DNA from: Caryophanales bacterium UBA4856
Lineage (GTDB): Bacteria > Bacillota_I > Bacilli_A > RFN20 > CAG-288
DNA length: 13,561 nucleotides
NCBI GenBank assembly: GCA_002399765.1
Contig: DHEG01000008.1
Location: 1-13,561, forward strand
Direction of reading: 5' to 3'
The notes below the pieces were generated by a model. That model saw nothing but the letters and a program-made list of their open reading frames with translations, searched no databases and was not told where the DNA came from. Numbering within the stretch: the stretch's first letter is position 1; every line of letters starts with the position of its first letter. A program made the position numbers and the translations under genes. Of this stretch, positions 7,147 to 13,482 are shown piece by piece.

Positions 7147-8031
7147 ATGGCCAAGGTAAAACTGATAATAGATTCCGATTGCAACCTCGAGAAAGGCTTG
7201 GCTGAACAATATGGGGCGATCGTCGTTCCTTCGACGATAATCGTCGATGGCCAGGAATACAAAGACGGGTTTACCATAACGCCCAGGGACATCTACCGTC
7301 TTTCAAGCGTCAAGGGCAAGCCGTTGCCAAAGACAAGTGCCATAAACGAAGCGGACTTCTACGAACCCTTCAGGAAAGCGTTGGCCGAATATGACGGGGC
7401 GGTGTTCATCACCATCTCGGCTGCCCTGTCCGCTTCCTATCGCAACGCCATGATGGCAATCCAGGCCCTGAACGTCCAAGACCGGATAGTTGCCATCGAT
7501 ACCAAGTCCCTTTCCTGCGGCATCGCAATCGTGGCCGAGAGGGCGGCGGCCGACATTGCCAAGGGCTTTCCGCTAATGGCCATGAAGAAGGACCTTGACG
7601 ATGTGGCCGCAAGAACCACGGTCGAATTCGTGATCGATACCCTCGATAACCTCTATAAGGGCGGACGTTGCTCCGGTCTGTCCTACATCTTCGGCAAGGC
7701 CCTCCACATCCATCCCGTAATCGGCATGGACCCGGTAGGCCATCTCTTCCCCCTACATAAGGTCAGGGGCAAGGACATCGGCAATGGCGTGGAGCAGATA
7801 TTCCAGGATTTCAAGAAGGACTGGGATGAGGACAACGTCGACAAGACCCTGCCCGTCTATTGCACCCATGCCGCCGCCGATCCCTGGGAGAGACTTGCGA
7901 CTGCCAAGGTGAAAGCCCTGGTGGGAAACCAGATGGTCGTCAGGAATTCCGAAGCCTCAAGCGTCATCGCGGTCCATTGCGGACCCGGTACCTTCGGCAT
8001 CGGCTGGACCCGCAAGAAGCCCAATGCCTAA
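7147..8031 (+). CDS. DegV family protein (fatty-acid-binding, FakB-like)
   Basis: DegV/FakB proteins bind a fatty acid between two domains. In Bacillota several of them present it to the kinase FakA for phosphorylation and use in phospholipid synthesis; others have no assigned role. The 294 residues match the family length of about 280-290. The family landmarks are present in order: KLIIDSDCNL at the N-terminus, VVPSTIIVDGQEY, the lipid-head-group TS in LPKTSAIN, ITISAALSASYRNA, AIDTKSLSCGIA, and VEFVIDTLDNLYKGGRCS. The usual SGTY motif is SASY here. No FakA gene is in the window. The start has GTGAGG five bases upstream. An AKR gene follows after 46 bases with no terminator between, so the two may be co-transcribed. 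Confidence 0.94.
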   Translation: MAKVKLIIDSDCNLEKGLAEQYGAIVVPSTIIVDGQEYKDGFTITPRDIYRLSSVKGKPLPKTSAINEADFYEPFRKALAEYDGAVFITISAALSASYRNAMMAIQALNVQDRIVAIDTKSLSCGIAIVAERAAADIAKGFPLMAMKKDLDDVAARTTVEFVIDTLDNLYKGGRCSGLSYIFGKALHIHPVIGMDPVGHLFPLHKVRGKDIGNGVEQIFQDFKKDWDEDNVDKTLPVYCTHAAADPWERLATAKVKALVGNQMVVRNSEASSVIAVHCGPGTFGIGWTRKKPNA

Positions 8032-8050
8032 AGGCCTTGGGGATTTAGAT

Positions 8051-8056
8051 TATAAT
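8051..8056 (+). promoter_or_regulatory. Possible -10 element before the second AKR gene
   Basis: A perfect TATAAT lies 27 bases before the AKR ATG, just after the DegV stop. Transcription from it would begin about 8063, so the leader would start almost at the Shine-Dalgarno sequence. No good -35 is seen. Confidence 0.3.
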
Positions 8057-8062
8057 ATTCCT

Positions 8063-8069
8063 AAGGAGG
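8063..8069 (+). promoter_or_regulatory. Ribosome binding site that sets the second AKR start
   Basis: AAGGAGG with an eight-base spacer to the ATG at 8078. It rules out the in-frame ATG at 8024, which overlaps the end of the DegV gene. Confidence 0.9.
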
Positions 8070-8077
8070 TCGTGATA

Positions 8078-8926
8078 ATGGCTATAAAGGATTTGAAACT
8101 CAACGATGGCAATGCCATCCCCGGGATCGGATTCGGTACCTGGCAGATTCCCGATGGTCCCGTTTGCGTTCAGGCGGTCGAATGGGCCATAGAGGCTGGG
8201 TATCGTCTTATCGATACCGCCGTCGGCTATGGCAACGAGAAGAGCGTGGGCCAGGCCATCAAGGAGAGCCACATGCCCCGCGAGCGCCTGTTCATCTCGA
8301 CCAAGGTCCAAGGCGACACCAAGACCTATGAAGGCGCCAAGACCGAAATCGACGCTTCCCTGGAAAGGCTTGGGGTCTCCTACATAGACCTCGTCCTGAT
8401 CCACTGCGCCAAGCCCTGGAAGGAATACTACGGCGTCTCCTACAAGAGCTACAACGAGGAAAACCTCCAGGTCTGGAAGGCCTTGGTCGAAGCCCAAAAG
8501 GCCGGCAAGGTCAAATCAATCGGGGTCTCGAACTTCGGTCCCAGGGCCTTGGCCAACATCGTCGACAATTCGAGCGTGGTCCCCGCCGTCGACCAGATCC
8601 GCTATTTCATCGGCCTTGACCAAGGCGAGAAGGCGACCACCGACTATTGCAAGGCCCATGGCATCGTGGTCGAAGCCTATTCGCCTTTGAATACCGGGGA
8701 GATATTGGGCAATACCCGGATTGGGGCCATAGCCAAGAAGTACAACGTAACCATCCCCAGACTCGCCTTGGCCTATTGCGTAAACAAGGGTTACATCCCC
8801 TTGCCCAAATCCACTCACGAACAATGGATAAGGGCCAACCTGGACTGTGATCTTGCCTTGGATCCCGCCGATATGGCTTACCTGGATTCCGTCAAATATT
8901 TAGGTTCCTTCCGTCAACCCGACTGA
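8078..8926 (+). CDS. Aldo/keto reductase, 2,5-diketo-gluconate reductase (DkgA/YvgN) type
   Basis: An NADPH-dependent aldehyde/ketone reductase of 282 residues, the usual size for the small prokaryotic AKR5-like enzymes. It starts with KLNDGNAIPGIGFGTWQI. The catalytic tetrad is Asp46 and Tyr51 (LIDTAVGYGNE), Lys76 (FISTKV) and His109 (DLVLIHCAKPW). GVSNF, the EAYSPL strand and the cofactor-binding IPLPKSTHEQWIRANL follow. Family members reduce methylglyoxal, diketogluconate and other small carbonyls; which applies here cannot be read from the sequence. It lies 46 bases after the DegV gene in the same direction and ends at a strong hairpin. It is only distantly similar to the minus-strand AKR at 6110-7021, so the two are not a recent duplication. 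Confidence 0.95.
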   Translation: MAIKDLKLNDGNAIPGIGFGTWQIPDGPVCVQAVEWAIEAGYRLIDTAVGYGNEKSVGQAIKESHMPRERLFISTKVQGDTKTYEGAKTEIDASLERLGVSYIDLVLIHCAKPWKEYYGVSYKSYNEENLQVWKALVEAQKAGKVKSIGVSNFGPRALANIVDNSSVVPAVDQIRYFIGLDQGEKATTDYCKAHGIVVEAYSPLNTGEILGNTRIGAIAKKYNVTIPRLALAYCVNKGYIPLPKSTHEQWIRANLDCDLALDPADMAYLDSVKYLGSFRQPD

Positions 8927-8930
8927 ACCG

Positions 8931-8960
8931 AAGGCCTGGCAGCGTTCCAGGCCTTTTATT
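8931..8960 (+). terminator. Rho-independent terminator after the second AKR gene
   Basis: AAGGCCTGG pairs with CCAGGCCTT across a seven-base loop and is followed by TTATT. It begins five bases after the AKR stop. Confidence 0.9.
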
Positions 8961-9014
8961 GTGCTACAAAGCCGCTGGCGGGCCTTACAATATTAGCCAA
9001 AAGGAGCAACAGGT

Positions 9015-9374
9015 ATGGCTGACACAAAAAAGGATGAGACGCTGTCGTTCAACGAGTACCAAAAACACGCCTACAACCTAATATCGGAGGCCGGCAGGAA
9101 GGACATGGTGACCAATGGCGTCTTGGGCTTGGCCGGGGAATGCGGCGAATGCTGCGACATAGTCAAGAAATACAAGTTCCAGGGTCACGACCTGGACAAG
9201 GAGCACCTGAAGGATGAGCTGGGCGATGTGCTTTGGTACATAGCCGAGACCGCCTCCGGCCTAGGCATCTCCCTGGAGGATGTGGCAAAGTTCAACCTGG
9301 ACAAACTACATCAGCGTTACCATGGCGAGAAATGGAGCAAGAAAGACGATGTCGGAAGGACCGACAAGCTCTGA
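9015..9374 (+). CDS. MazG-like nucleoside triphosphate pyrophosphohydrolase
   Basis: Small all-alpha NTP pyrophosphatases of this family hydrolyse (d)NTPs to the monophosphate and pyrophosphate, a house-cleaning role. The 119-residue product shows the metal-binding pattern of the superfamily: GECGE with Glu42 and Glu45, then DELGD with Glu68 and Asp71, inside LKDELGDVLWYIAETASGLG. The tail NLDKLHQRYHGEKW is typical of the single-domain MazG-like group found in bacteria and phages. The usual EAGE is replaced by GECGECC, giving two extra cysteines beside the metal site. AAGGAG lies eight bases before the ATG. It sits between two hairpins and converges on the HD-cupin gene with only 19 bases between the stops. 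Confidence 0.9.
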   Translation: MADTKKDETLSFNEYQKHAYNLISEAGRKDMVTNGVLGLAGECGECCDIVKKYKFQGHDLDKEHLKDELGDVLWYIAETASGLGISLEDVAKFNLDKLHQRYHGEKWSKKDDVGRTDKL

Positions 9375-9393
9375 GCGACAAGCCTGCGACGGT

Positions 9394-10491
9394 TCAATCC
9401 TTTGCCAACAGGGGCCTGGCCAACGCCAGGTCTTTTTCGTCTAAGCCCTTCAGGTCCTTCGCGGTCACCAACCGGAAATGGTCATAGGTAAAGCCTGGGC
9501 TGACCATGCAACCGACCAAGGAATAGCCTTGTCTGCAGACACTTCCGAAGATGGTCCCGGCCTTGACCAATACCTGGGGGCTTTCCCCCTCGTCGGGATC
9601 GAGACCCAATTTCGCAATGCTAAGCTTTCCGGCCTCGATCTTCACGATGTCCAAAGGACTCCCCTTTTGGAAATACCAAAGCTCGTCTTCCTTAAGGACA
9701 TGGAGATGGCTGGCCTGGCCTTTTGCAAGCAAGAACAGGATCGATGAGTAGGAATTGTCCTGGGGCCGGAACGTCTCGCGAAAATAGCCCCCTTCCGGAT
9801 GAGGCGTAAGGCCGAGTTTCAGCCACAGCGGCTCGAAGGAATCATCGTTTCCGGCCCACTCCTTCATAAAGCCGGCGACGAACTCGTGCATGGTCTGTTC
9901 CCTATAGATGGCAATCTCCTTGGCCGTCTTGGTGTTCATCAGGTCTCCGAGGAGGAACAGCTTCTCCCGGAAGTGATTGATGGTAGTCCCCTTGTGGGCC
10001 TTGTATTCCTTCCAATCCATGTCCAAGGCCACGGGTATGTTGGGATCGTAAATGGGGTTGCCTTTGTGGCCGCCATAGGCGAAGGCCCTCCCAATCCCGA
10101 TGTATCCCAAGGCATCGAGACGATCGGCGTCCTGGACTATTTGGCCCTCCAGGCTATCGGGCTTGACGCTGTCCTTGCCCTTGAAGGAGACCTGGCCGAT
10201 TATGTGGAGCACCTGGCCAGTCAGATGGGCCGGGGCATCGATGGAAAGGAGGAATTTCCCGGCATTGGGATAAGCGTTGCCGCTGTCGCCGAATAGCTTG
10301 TAGTCATCCACGTCATGGAGCAGGGCGGCCAAAGAGATCACGAATCGGTCCCCACCTTCTCTTATGGCTATGTAGCGCGACAGGCAAAAGACCCTGAATG
10401 TGTGGGCGAAGTCATGGCCGGAACTATCGGAGGCGAATAGACCTTTGGCATAGGCCAAGGCTTGGGTTATAACTGCGGCTTCATTTTCCAT
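9394..10491 (-). CDS. HD-domain phosphohydrolase fused to a cupin_5 (DUF985) domain
   Basis: Two domains in one 365-residue chain. Residues about 1-215 are an HD hydrolase of the YedJ-like group: the metal ligands are His30 (HDFAHTFRV), His59-Asp60 (LLHDVDDYK) and Asp121 (QDADRLDALG). Such enzymes hydrolyse phosphate esters, often of nucleotides, but this subgroup has no firm substrate. Residues about 222-345 are a DUF985/cupin_5 barrel: LGLTPHPEGGYFRETFR, then SHLHVLKEDELWYF with His262, His264 and Glu268 as likely metal ligands, then GCMVSPGFTYDHFRL. DUF985 proteins are normally stand-alone, with roles mostly unknown. A GAGAG sequence seven bases upstream supports the ATG at 10491. No signal peptide. 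The last codons overlap the apparent terminator of the convergent MazG-like gene. Confidence 0.92.
   Translation of the reverse strand: MENEAAVITQALAYAKGLFASDSSGHDFAHTFRVFCLSRYIAIREGGDRFVISLAALLHDVDDYKLFGDSGNAYPNAGKFLLSIDAPAHLTGQVLHIIGQVSFKGKDSVKPDSLEGQIVQDADRLDALGYIGIGRAFAYGGHKGNPIYDPNIPVALDMDWKEYKAHKGTTINHFREKLFLLGDLMNTKTAKEIAIYREQTMHEFVAGFMKEWAGNDDSFEPLWLKLGLTPHPEGGYFRETFRPQDNSYSSILFLLAKGQASHLHVLKEDELWYFQKGSPLDIVKIEAGKLSIAKLGLDPDEGESPQVLVKAGTIFGSVCRQGYSLVGCMVSPGFTYDHFRLVTAKDLKGLDEKDLALARPLLAKD
9415..9437 (+). terminator. Terminator of the MazG-like gene, inside the convergent HD-cupin gene
   Basis: CCTGGC-CAAC-GCCAGG is followed by TCTTTTT. It begins 41 bases after the MazG-like stop but lies within the last codons of the opposite-strand gene, where it encodes part of LALARP. 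Confidence 0.7.
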
Positions 10492-10515
10492 ACAGGTACT
10501 CTCTTTCGCTTTAAG

Positions 10516-10521
10516 ATTATA
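10516..10521 (-). promoter_or_regulatory. Possible -10 element of the HD-cupin gene
   Basis: TATAAT on the minus strand, 24 bases before the ATG at 10491. The region where a -35 should lie is occupied by the terminator hairpin of the preceding gene, and no good -35 is present. Confidence 0.35.
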
Positions 10522-10523
10522 CG

Positions 10524-10544
10524 AAAAAGAGGCCCGAAGGCCCC
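10524..10544 (-). terminator. Terminator of the membrane protein gene, UUCG tetraloop
   Basis: On the minus strand GGGGCC-TTCG-GGCCTC forms a six-pair stem closed by the very stable C(UUCG)G tetraloop, followed by TTTTT. It lies 20 bases after the stop at 10565. Confidence 0.85.
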
Positions 10545-10564
10545 AAAGATATCGAAACTATTCC

Positions 10565-11425
10565 CTAGGCAGTTGTTGAAGAAGACAAGGCCACGTCTAT
10601 GAAACCATCGTCGCCGAGGAAGTGATCGACCAAGGAGCCGAACTCATCGGTGAAAGTAGAGAAATTGCTGGGATCGCCAGAGGTGATGGAAGTGGAGAAG
10701 CCATTCATGGCGAAGACCGGTTCGGTTTCAAGAAGCTCATTGCTGGCATCGTTCTTGTAGATGGCCCAGGTGTTGGCGGGGACGGAAAGCACGCCAGTAT
10801 TGCTCGAATCCACCTTGCTATGCCAAGAGGTGCTGCTGCTGCCATAGGTATAGGTCTTGGCATTCACGGTGGTGAAGGTCTTGTTGTTTATGCTTGAGTC
10901 ATAGAAGAGACCCATGTTGTATGACATCTGGTCCAACTGCTCCGAAGTGAAGTCGTAATCATCCTCATCGGCATCGTAAGTCCTGGTGACATCGACGGTG
11001 ACCAGGCTCTTGTAAAGATTCTCTTGGTAATAGTTGTTCTTCTTGGCATCGCTGGAGAATATTCCATCCTTGAGGTAATAGCCTATGCCCGTGCTGCTCG
11101 AGTCATCGGGGGAATAGAAATAGACGACGGTATAGCCGGTCTGGGTATTGGTCTTCTTTATCTGCTCGTTCAGGTTCTTGTAGTTCTTGCGCCTGTCTTC
11201 CAAATAGTCGATGTATTCCGCATCCTCGTCGGAATCGGCCGTAGCGGCCTCGATGATATAAGGAATGGAGAAAACGACGCCAAAGACCAGTATCACCACC
11301 AAGACAACCTGAACCCAAGCCGTTTCCTTGAACCAGAGCCAACTGGCCTGGAACGCCCTGATGAACGGATTAGTCGAAAAGCCAGTGCTGTATTTATTGT
11401 TGCTGGCATCCGTTTTCTTTGCCAT
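10565..11425 (-). CDS. Single-pass membrane protein of unknown function, possible cysteine-free thioredoxin-like domain
   Basis: I do not recognise the family. The 286-residue product has a cytoplasmic N-terminus of about 37 residues, one hydrophobic helix (about 38-62, VQVVLVVILVFGVVFSIPYII) and an extracytoplasmic part rich in Ser, Thr, Asp, Asn and Tyr. A short charged helical stretch (DYLEDRRKNYKNLNEQIKK) follows the membrane segment. The outer part then has the strand order of a thioredoxin fold: TVVYFYSPDDSS where thioredoxins have VxFxAxWCxxC, LVTVDVTRTYD, and SVPANTWAIYKND where the cis-Pro loop would lie. The whole protein contains no cysteine, so it could not be a disulphide enzyme; the fold assignment is inference. 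The start has GGAGG six bases upstream. It has its own strong promoter and terminator, divergent from ldh. Confidence 0.85.
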   Translation of the reverse strand: MAKKTDASNNKYSTGFSTNPFIRAFQASWLWFKETAWVQVVLVVILVFGVVFSIPYIIEAATADSDEDAEYIDYLEDRRKNYKNLNEQIKKTNTQTGYTVVYFYSPDDSSSTGIGYYLKDGIFSSDAKKNNYYQENLYKSLVTVDVTRTYDADEDDYDFTSEQLDQMSYNMGLFYDSSINNKTFTTVNAKTYTYGSSSTSWHSKVDSSNTGVLSVPANTWAIYKNDASNELLETEPVFAMNGFSTSITSGDPSNFSTFTDEFGSLVDHFLGDDGFIDVALSSSTTA

Positions 11426-11468
11426 CGAAAGCCTCCATTTTCAAAAAGACATCGACCGAGACAGCAAA

Positions 11469-11485
11469 ATACTTTATCAAAGTAT
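11469..11485. repeat. Inverted repeat ATACTTT-ATC-AAAGTAT over the -10 and start site of the membrane protein promoter
   Basis: Seven-base perfect arms with a three-base centre. It overlaps the -10 (11486-11481) and the expected transcription start (about 11474) of the minus-strand promoter, a typical place for a repressor operator. No regulator can be named. Confidence 0.5.
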
Positions 11486-11509
11486 AGATAGGTATAGACA
11501 TCCTTTCAA
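11481..11509 (-). promoter_or_regulatory. Promoter of the membrane protein gene
   Basis: TTGAAA (11509-11504) and TATACT (11486-11481) on the minus strand, separated by 17 bases. Each element matches consensus at five of six positions or close to it, giving a leader of about 50 bases to the ATG at 11425. Confidence 0.75.
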
Positions 11510-11688
11510 GTTTGGATAGGACGGGTAAGAGTATAAACGAAAAGGCGATATTTGTCCTTACAAATAGAAGCATACAAAGAATATGGCGATTGTGATTGGG
11601 AAGCGAACGGATTCAAACGCAAAGACCAAAACCGCTTAATTATCCGCCATATGCACCGTTTTAAGTCAAAAACCCAAAATTATGAAGT

Positions 11689-11694
11689 TATAAT
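11689..11694 (+). promoter_or_regulatory. Probable -10 element of ldh
   Basis: A perfect TATAAT 28 bases before the ldh ATG. Transcription would start near 11701, just before AAAGGAG (11707-11713). The -35 region is A-rich with no clear TTGACA-like hexamer. The rest of 11510-11688 holds nothing I can assign. Confidence 0.45.
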
Positions 11695-11722
11695 AAGTCC
11701 GGTCACAAAGGAGCCAATAGAT

Positions 11723-12787
11723 ATGGCAAAAGTTTACGGTAAGAGAAAGGTTGTCGTAATAGGCGATGGCAGAGTCGGAAGCTCCGCCGTATTCGCCTTG
11801 TTCCAGCAGCCCTGGGTCGATGAGGTCGGCGTGATCGATGTCGTCTTACCCGGTCACAAGGACGAGGCCACTGGCCAGTGGGTCAAGGGCTTCAACGCCA
11901 TGCATAACGTCGAGGGTGATGCTCTCGATATGGAGGATGGCGCTTCCCTTTTGGACACTCCGTCCAAGGTCGTAGCTGCCAAGTGGTCCGATGAACCCGG
12001 AAAGGAAGGCGCTGATTACAGCATCGTCGACGATGCCGATGTGATAGTCATCACTTCCGGCGGACCTCAGAAGCCCGGACAGACCCGTCTCGATCTCATC
12101 GACATGAACTCCAAGATCGTCGAGGGCATCGCCAAGCAACTCAAGCCCCATCTTAACGATCATGCGGTCGTTGTGGTTGTCTCCAACCCCTGCGATGTCT
12201 TGACCTGGGTCGTCTGGAAGGTCTTGGGCATTGCCTCCAACCGCGTCATCGGCTCTGGCTGCGTTCTCGATTCCTCTCGTCTCCGTCAGGAGATTGGCGA
12301 TGATCTCGGCGTAAGCTACAAGTCCGTGCATGCCGACATCATCGGCGAGCATGGCGATTCCGAGGTCGCTGCTTACTCTGTCGCCAATATCGGCGGCACT
12401 CCGATCAAGGAATACTACGAGAAGCACACTGCCTTGAAGGGCGCCGCCTTGGACAAGCACCTTGCCGACATCCATGAGGCTGTCTGGAAGGCCGCTTACA
12501 ACGTCATCGCCTTGAAGAAGGCCACCAACTACGCCATCGCTTTGTCCATCACCAGGATCGCCAAGGCCATAATCACCGACGAGAAGGCTGTCCTTCCTGT
12601 CTCCGTCTTGGCTGACGACAAGGTCTTGGATGGCAAGGCGGCTGGCGTCTACCTCTCCCTTCCTTCAATCCTCGGTGCCAATGGCGTCGAGGGCATAGTC
12701 GCCCCCGAGTATGGCAAGAAGGATACCGAGGCTTTGCTCAAGTCTGCTGAGACCCTCAAGTCTCACAATGCTTCCGTGAAGTTCTAA
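11723..12787 (+). CDS. ldh: L-lactate dehydrogenase
   Basis: Reduces pyruvate to L-lactate with NADH, regenerating NAD in fermentation. The NAD-binding motif is IGDGRVGSS (residues 13-21), with Asp39 ending the second strand as in NAD-specific enzymes. The substrate loop GGPQKPGQTRLDL has Gln116, which distinguishes lactate from malate dehydrogenases, and the catalytic Arg122. SNPCDVLTWV, LDSSRLRQEI and IGEHGDSE with catalytic His210 follow. At 354 residues it is longer than the usual 310-320: about 18 extra residues (near 43-60) follow the second strand and a shorter insertion lies near 86-98. The start is set by AAAGGAG nine bases upstream; the frame stays open for 57 more codons upstream, but without a ribosome binding site or family resemblance. 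It is monocistronic, with its own terminator. Confidence 0.95.
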   Translation: MAKVYGKRKVVVIGDGRVGSSAVFALFQQPWVDEVGVIDVVLPGHKDEATGQWVKGFNAMHNVEGDALDMEDGASLLDTPSKVVAAKWSDEPGKEGADYSIVDDADVIVITSGGPQKPGQTRLDLIDMNSKIVEGIAKQLKPHLNDHAVVVVVSNPCDVLTWVVWKVLGIASNRVIGSGCVLDSSRLRQEIGDDLGVSYKSVHADIIGEHGDSEVAAYSVANIGGTPIKEYYEKHTALKGAALDKHLADIHEAVWKAAYNVIALKKATNYAIALSITRIAKAIITDEKAVLPVSVLADDKVLDGKAAGVYLSLPSILGANGVEGIVAPEYGKKDTEALLKSAETLKSHNASVKF

Positions 12788-12805
12788 AGCCCTTTCAAAA
12801 ACACG

Positions 12806-12834
12806 AAAGGGGAGCCCGACGGCTCCCCTTTTTT
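12806..12834 (+). terminator. Rho-independent terminator after ldh
   Basis: AAAGGGGAGCC pairs with GGCTCCCCTTT across CGAC and runs into a T-tract. It lies about 19 bases after the ldh stop. Confidence 0.93.
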
Positions 12835-12870
12835 GTGCTTATAAACTATGATTAGGAAAGAACCAACCCA

Positions 12871-12875
12871 GGAGG
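12871..12875 (+). promoter_or_regulatory. Ribosome binding site that sets a GTG start
   Basis: GGAGG with a seven-base spacer to GTG at 12883. The overlapping ATG at 12881 reads ATG-TGA, a start followed at once by a stop, so only the GTG can begin the gene. Confidence 0.85.
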
Positions 12876-12882
12876 TCTGGAT

Positions 12883-13452
12883 GTGAAAATACTCTACGTG
12901 GTAGGGCATCCCTATCAGGGCTCTTTCAACCATGCGATCATGACCACGTTCGTCAAGGCCGCCAAAGTCCACAGCAACGTCGAGGTAGTGGATCTTTCCG
13001 CTTCCGACTTTGATCCGGTCTTGCGCTTCGGTTACGCCAAGAGGATGGAAGACGAGTTTTTGATATTGCGCTCAAAGCAATATCTGCAATGGGCCGATAG
13101 GATCGTATTCGCCTTTCCCGAATGGTGGGGAATGATGCCATCTGTCCTCTCCGGCTGGATTGCCAGAGTCTTCACTCCCGGGCTCGCCTATAACATCAAC
13201 GGCTTCAAGGTGAGCAAATTGCTGGCCGGAAAGACAGCCAACGTCATAATTACCTCCAGTGCACCCCGGATCATATGGCCATTTGTGGGCAACGGCGGTT
13301 TCAAGGTCTTGAAGAAGAATCTCTTTTACGTAACCGGCATCAAGGACGTGAAAGACTTCTACCTGGATCTTCTGAATACCAATATGGACTCCCCAAAGAG
13401 AAGGAAGAAATTCCTGGACAAAATCGAGAAATACGCCCTTGAATTAAAATAA
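12883..13452 (+). CDS. Flavodoxin-like NAD(P)H oxidoreductase (NQO1/MdaB family)
   Basis: A predicted cytoplasmic FMN- or FAD-dependent oxidoreductase of 189 residues, which in this family transfers two electrons from NAD(P)H to quinones or similar acceptors. The flavin phosphate loop is GHPYQGSFNHAI near the N-terminus. VVDLSASDFDPVL follows, then the conserved strand and loop FAFPEWWGMMPSVLSGWIARVF, then a region (TSSAPRII) where homologues contact the flavin. The gene starts with GTG, directed by GGAGG seven bases upstream. A TATGAT (12847-12852) could be the -10, without a clear -35. It follows the ldh terminator, so it is probably its own unit, and ends at a hairpin. Its acceptor is unknown; a quinone or electrophile-defence role is an inference from family. 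Confidence 0.9.
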   Translation: MKILYVVGHPYQGSFNHAIMTTFVKAAKVHSNVEVVDLSASDFDPVLRFGYAKRMEDEFLILRSKQYLQWADRIVFAFPEWWGMMPSVLSGWIARVFTPGLAYNINGFKVSKLLAGKTANVIITSSAPRIIWPFVGNGGFKVLKKNLFYVTGIKDVKDFYLDLLNTNMDSPKRRKKFLDKIEKYALELK

Positions 13453-13455
13453 GAG

Positions 13456-13482
13456 ACAAGCAATTTAAGCTTGTGTTTTATT
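13456..13482 (+). terminator. Terminator after the flavodoxin-like gene
   Basis: ACAAGC-AATTTAA-GCTTGT is followed by GTTTTATT, three bases after the stop codon. The remaining bases to the window end are AT-rich, and I see no gene in them. Confidence 0.7.

Noticed and set aside
8078..8926. The two AKR genes as a recent tandem duplication
   Set aside because: Apart from the catalytic tetrad and GVSNF the proteins differ throughout and belong to different AKR subgroups, on opposite strands.
11595..11710. Possible Rex (NADH-sensing) operator near ldh, from TTGTGA and TCACAA half-sites
   Set aside because: The half-sites are about 110 bases apart and neither has a partner at the required spacing, so no Rex dyad can be drawn.
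11552..11722. 57-codon upstream extension of ldh from a TTG codon
   Set aside because: It has no ribosome binding site, no resemblance to LDH N-termini, and covers the probable -10 element; AAAGGAG before 11723 fixes the start.
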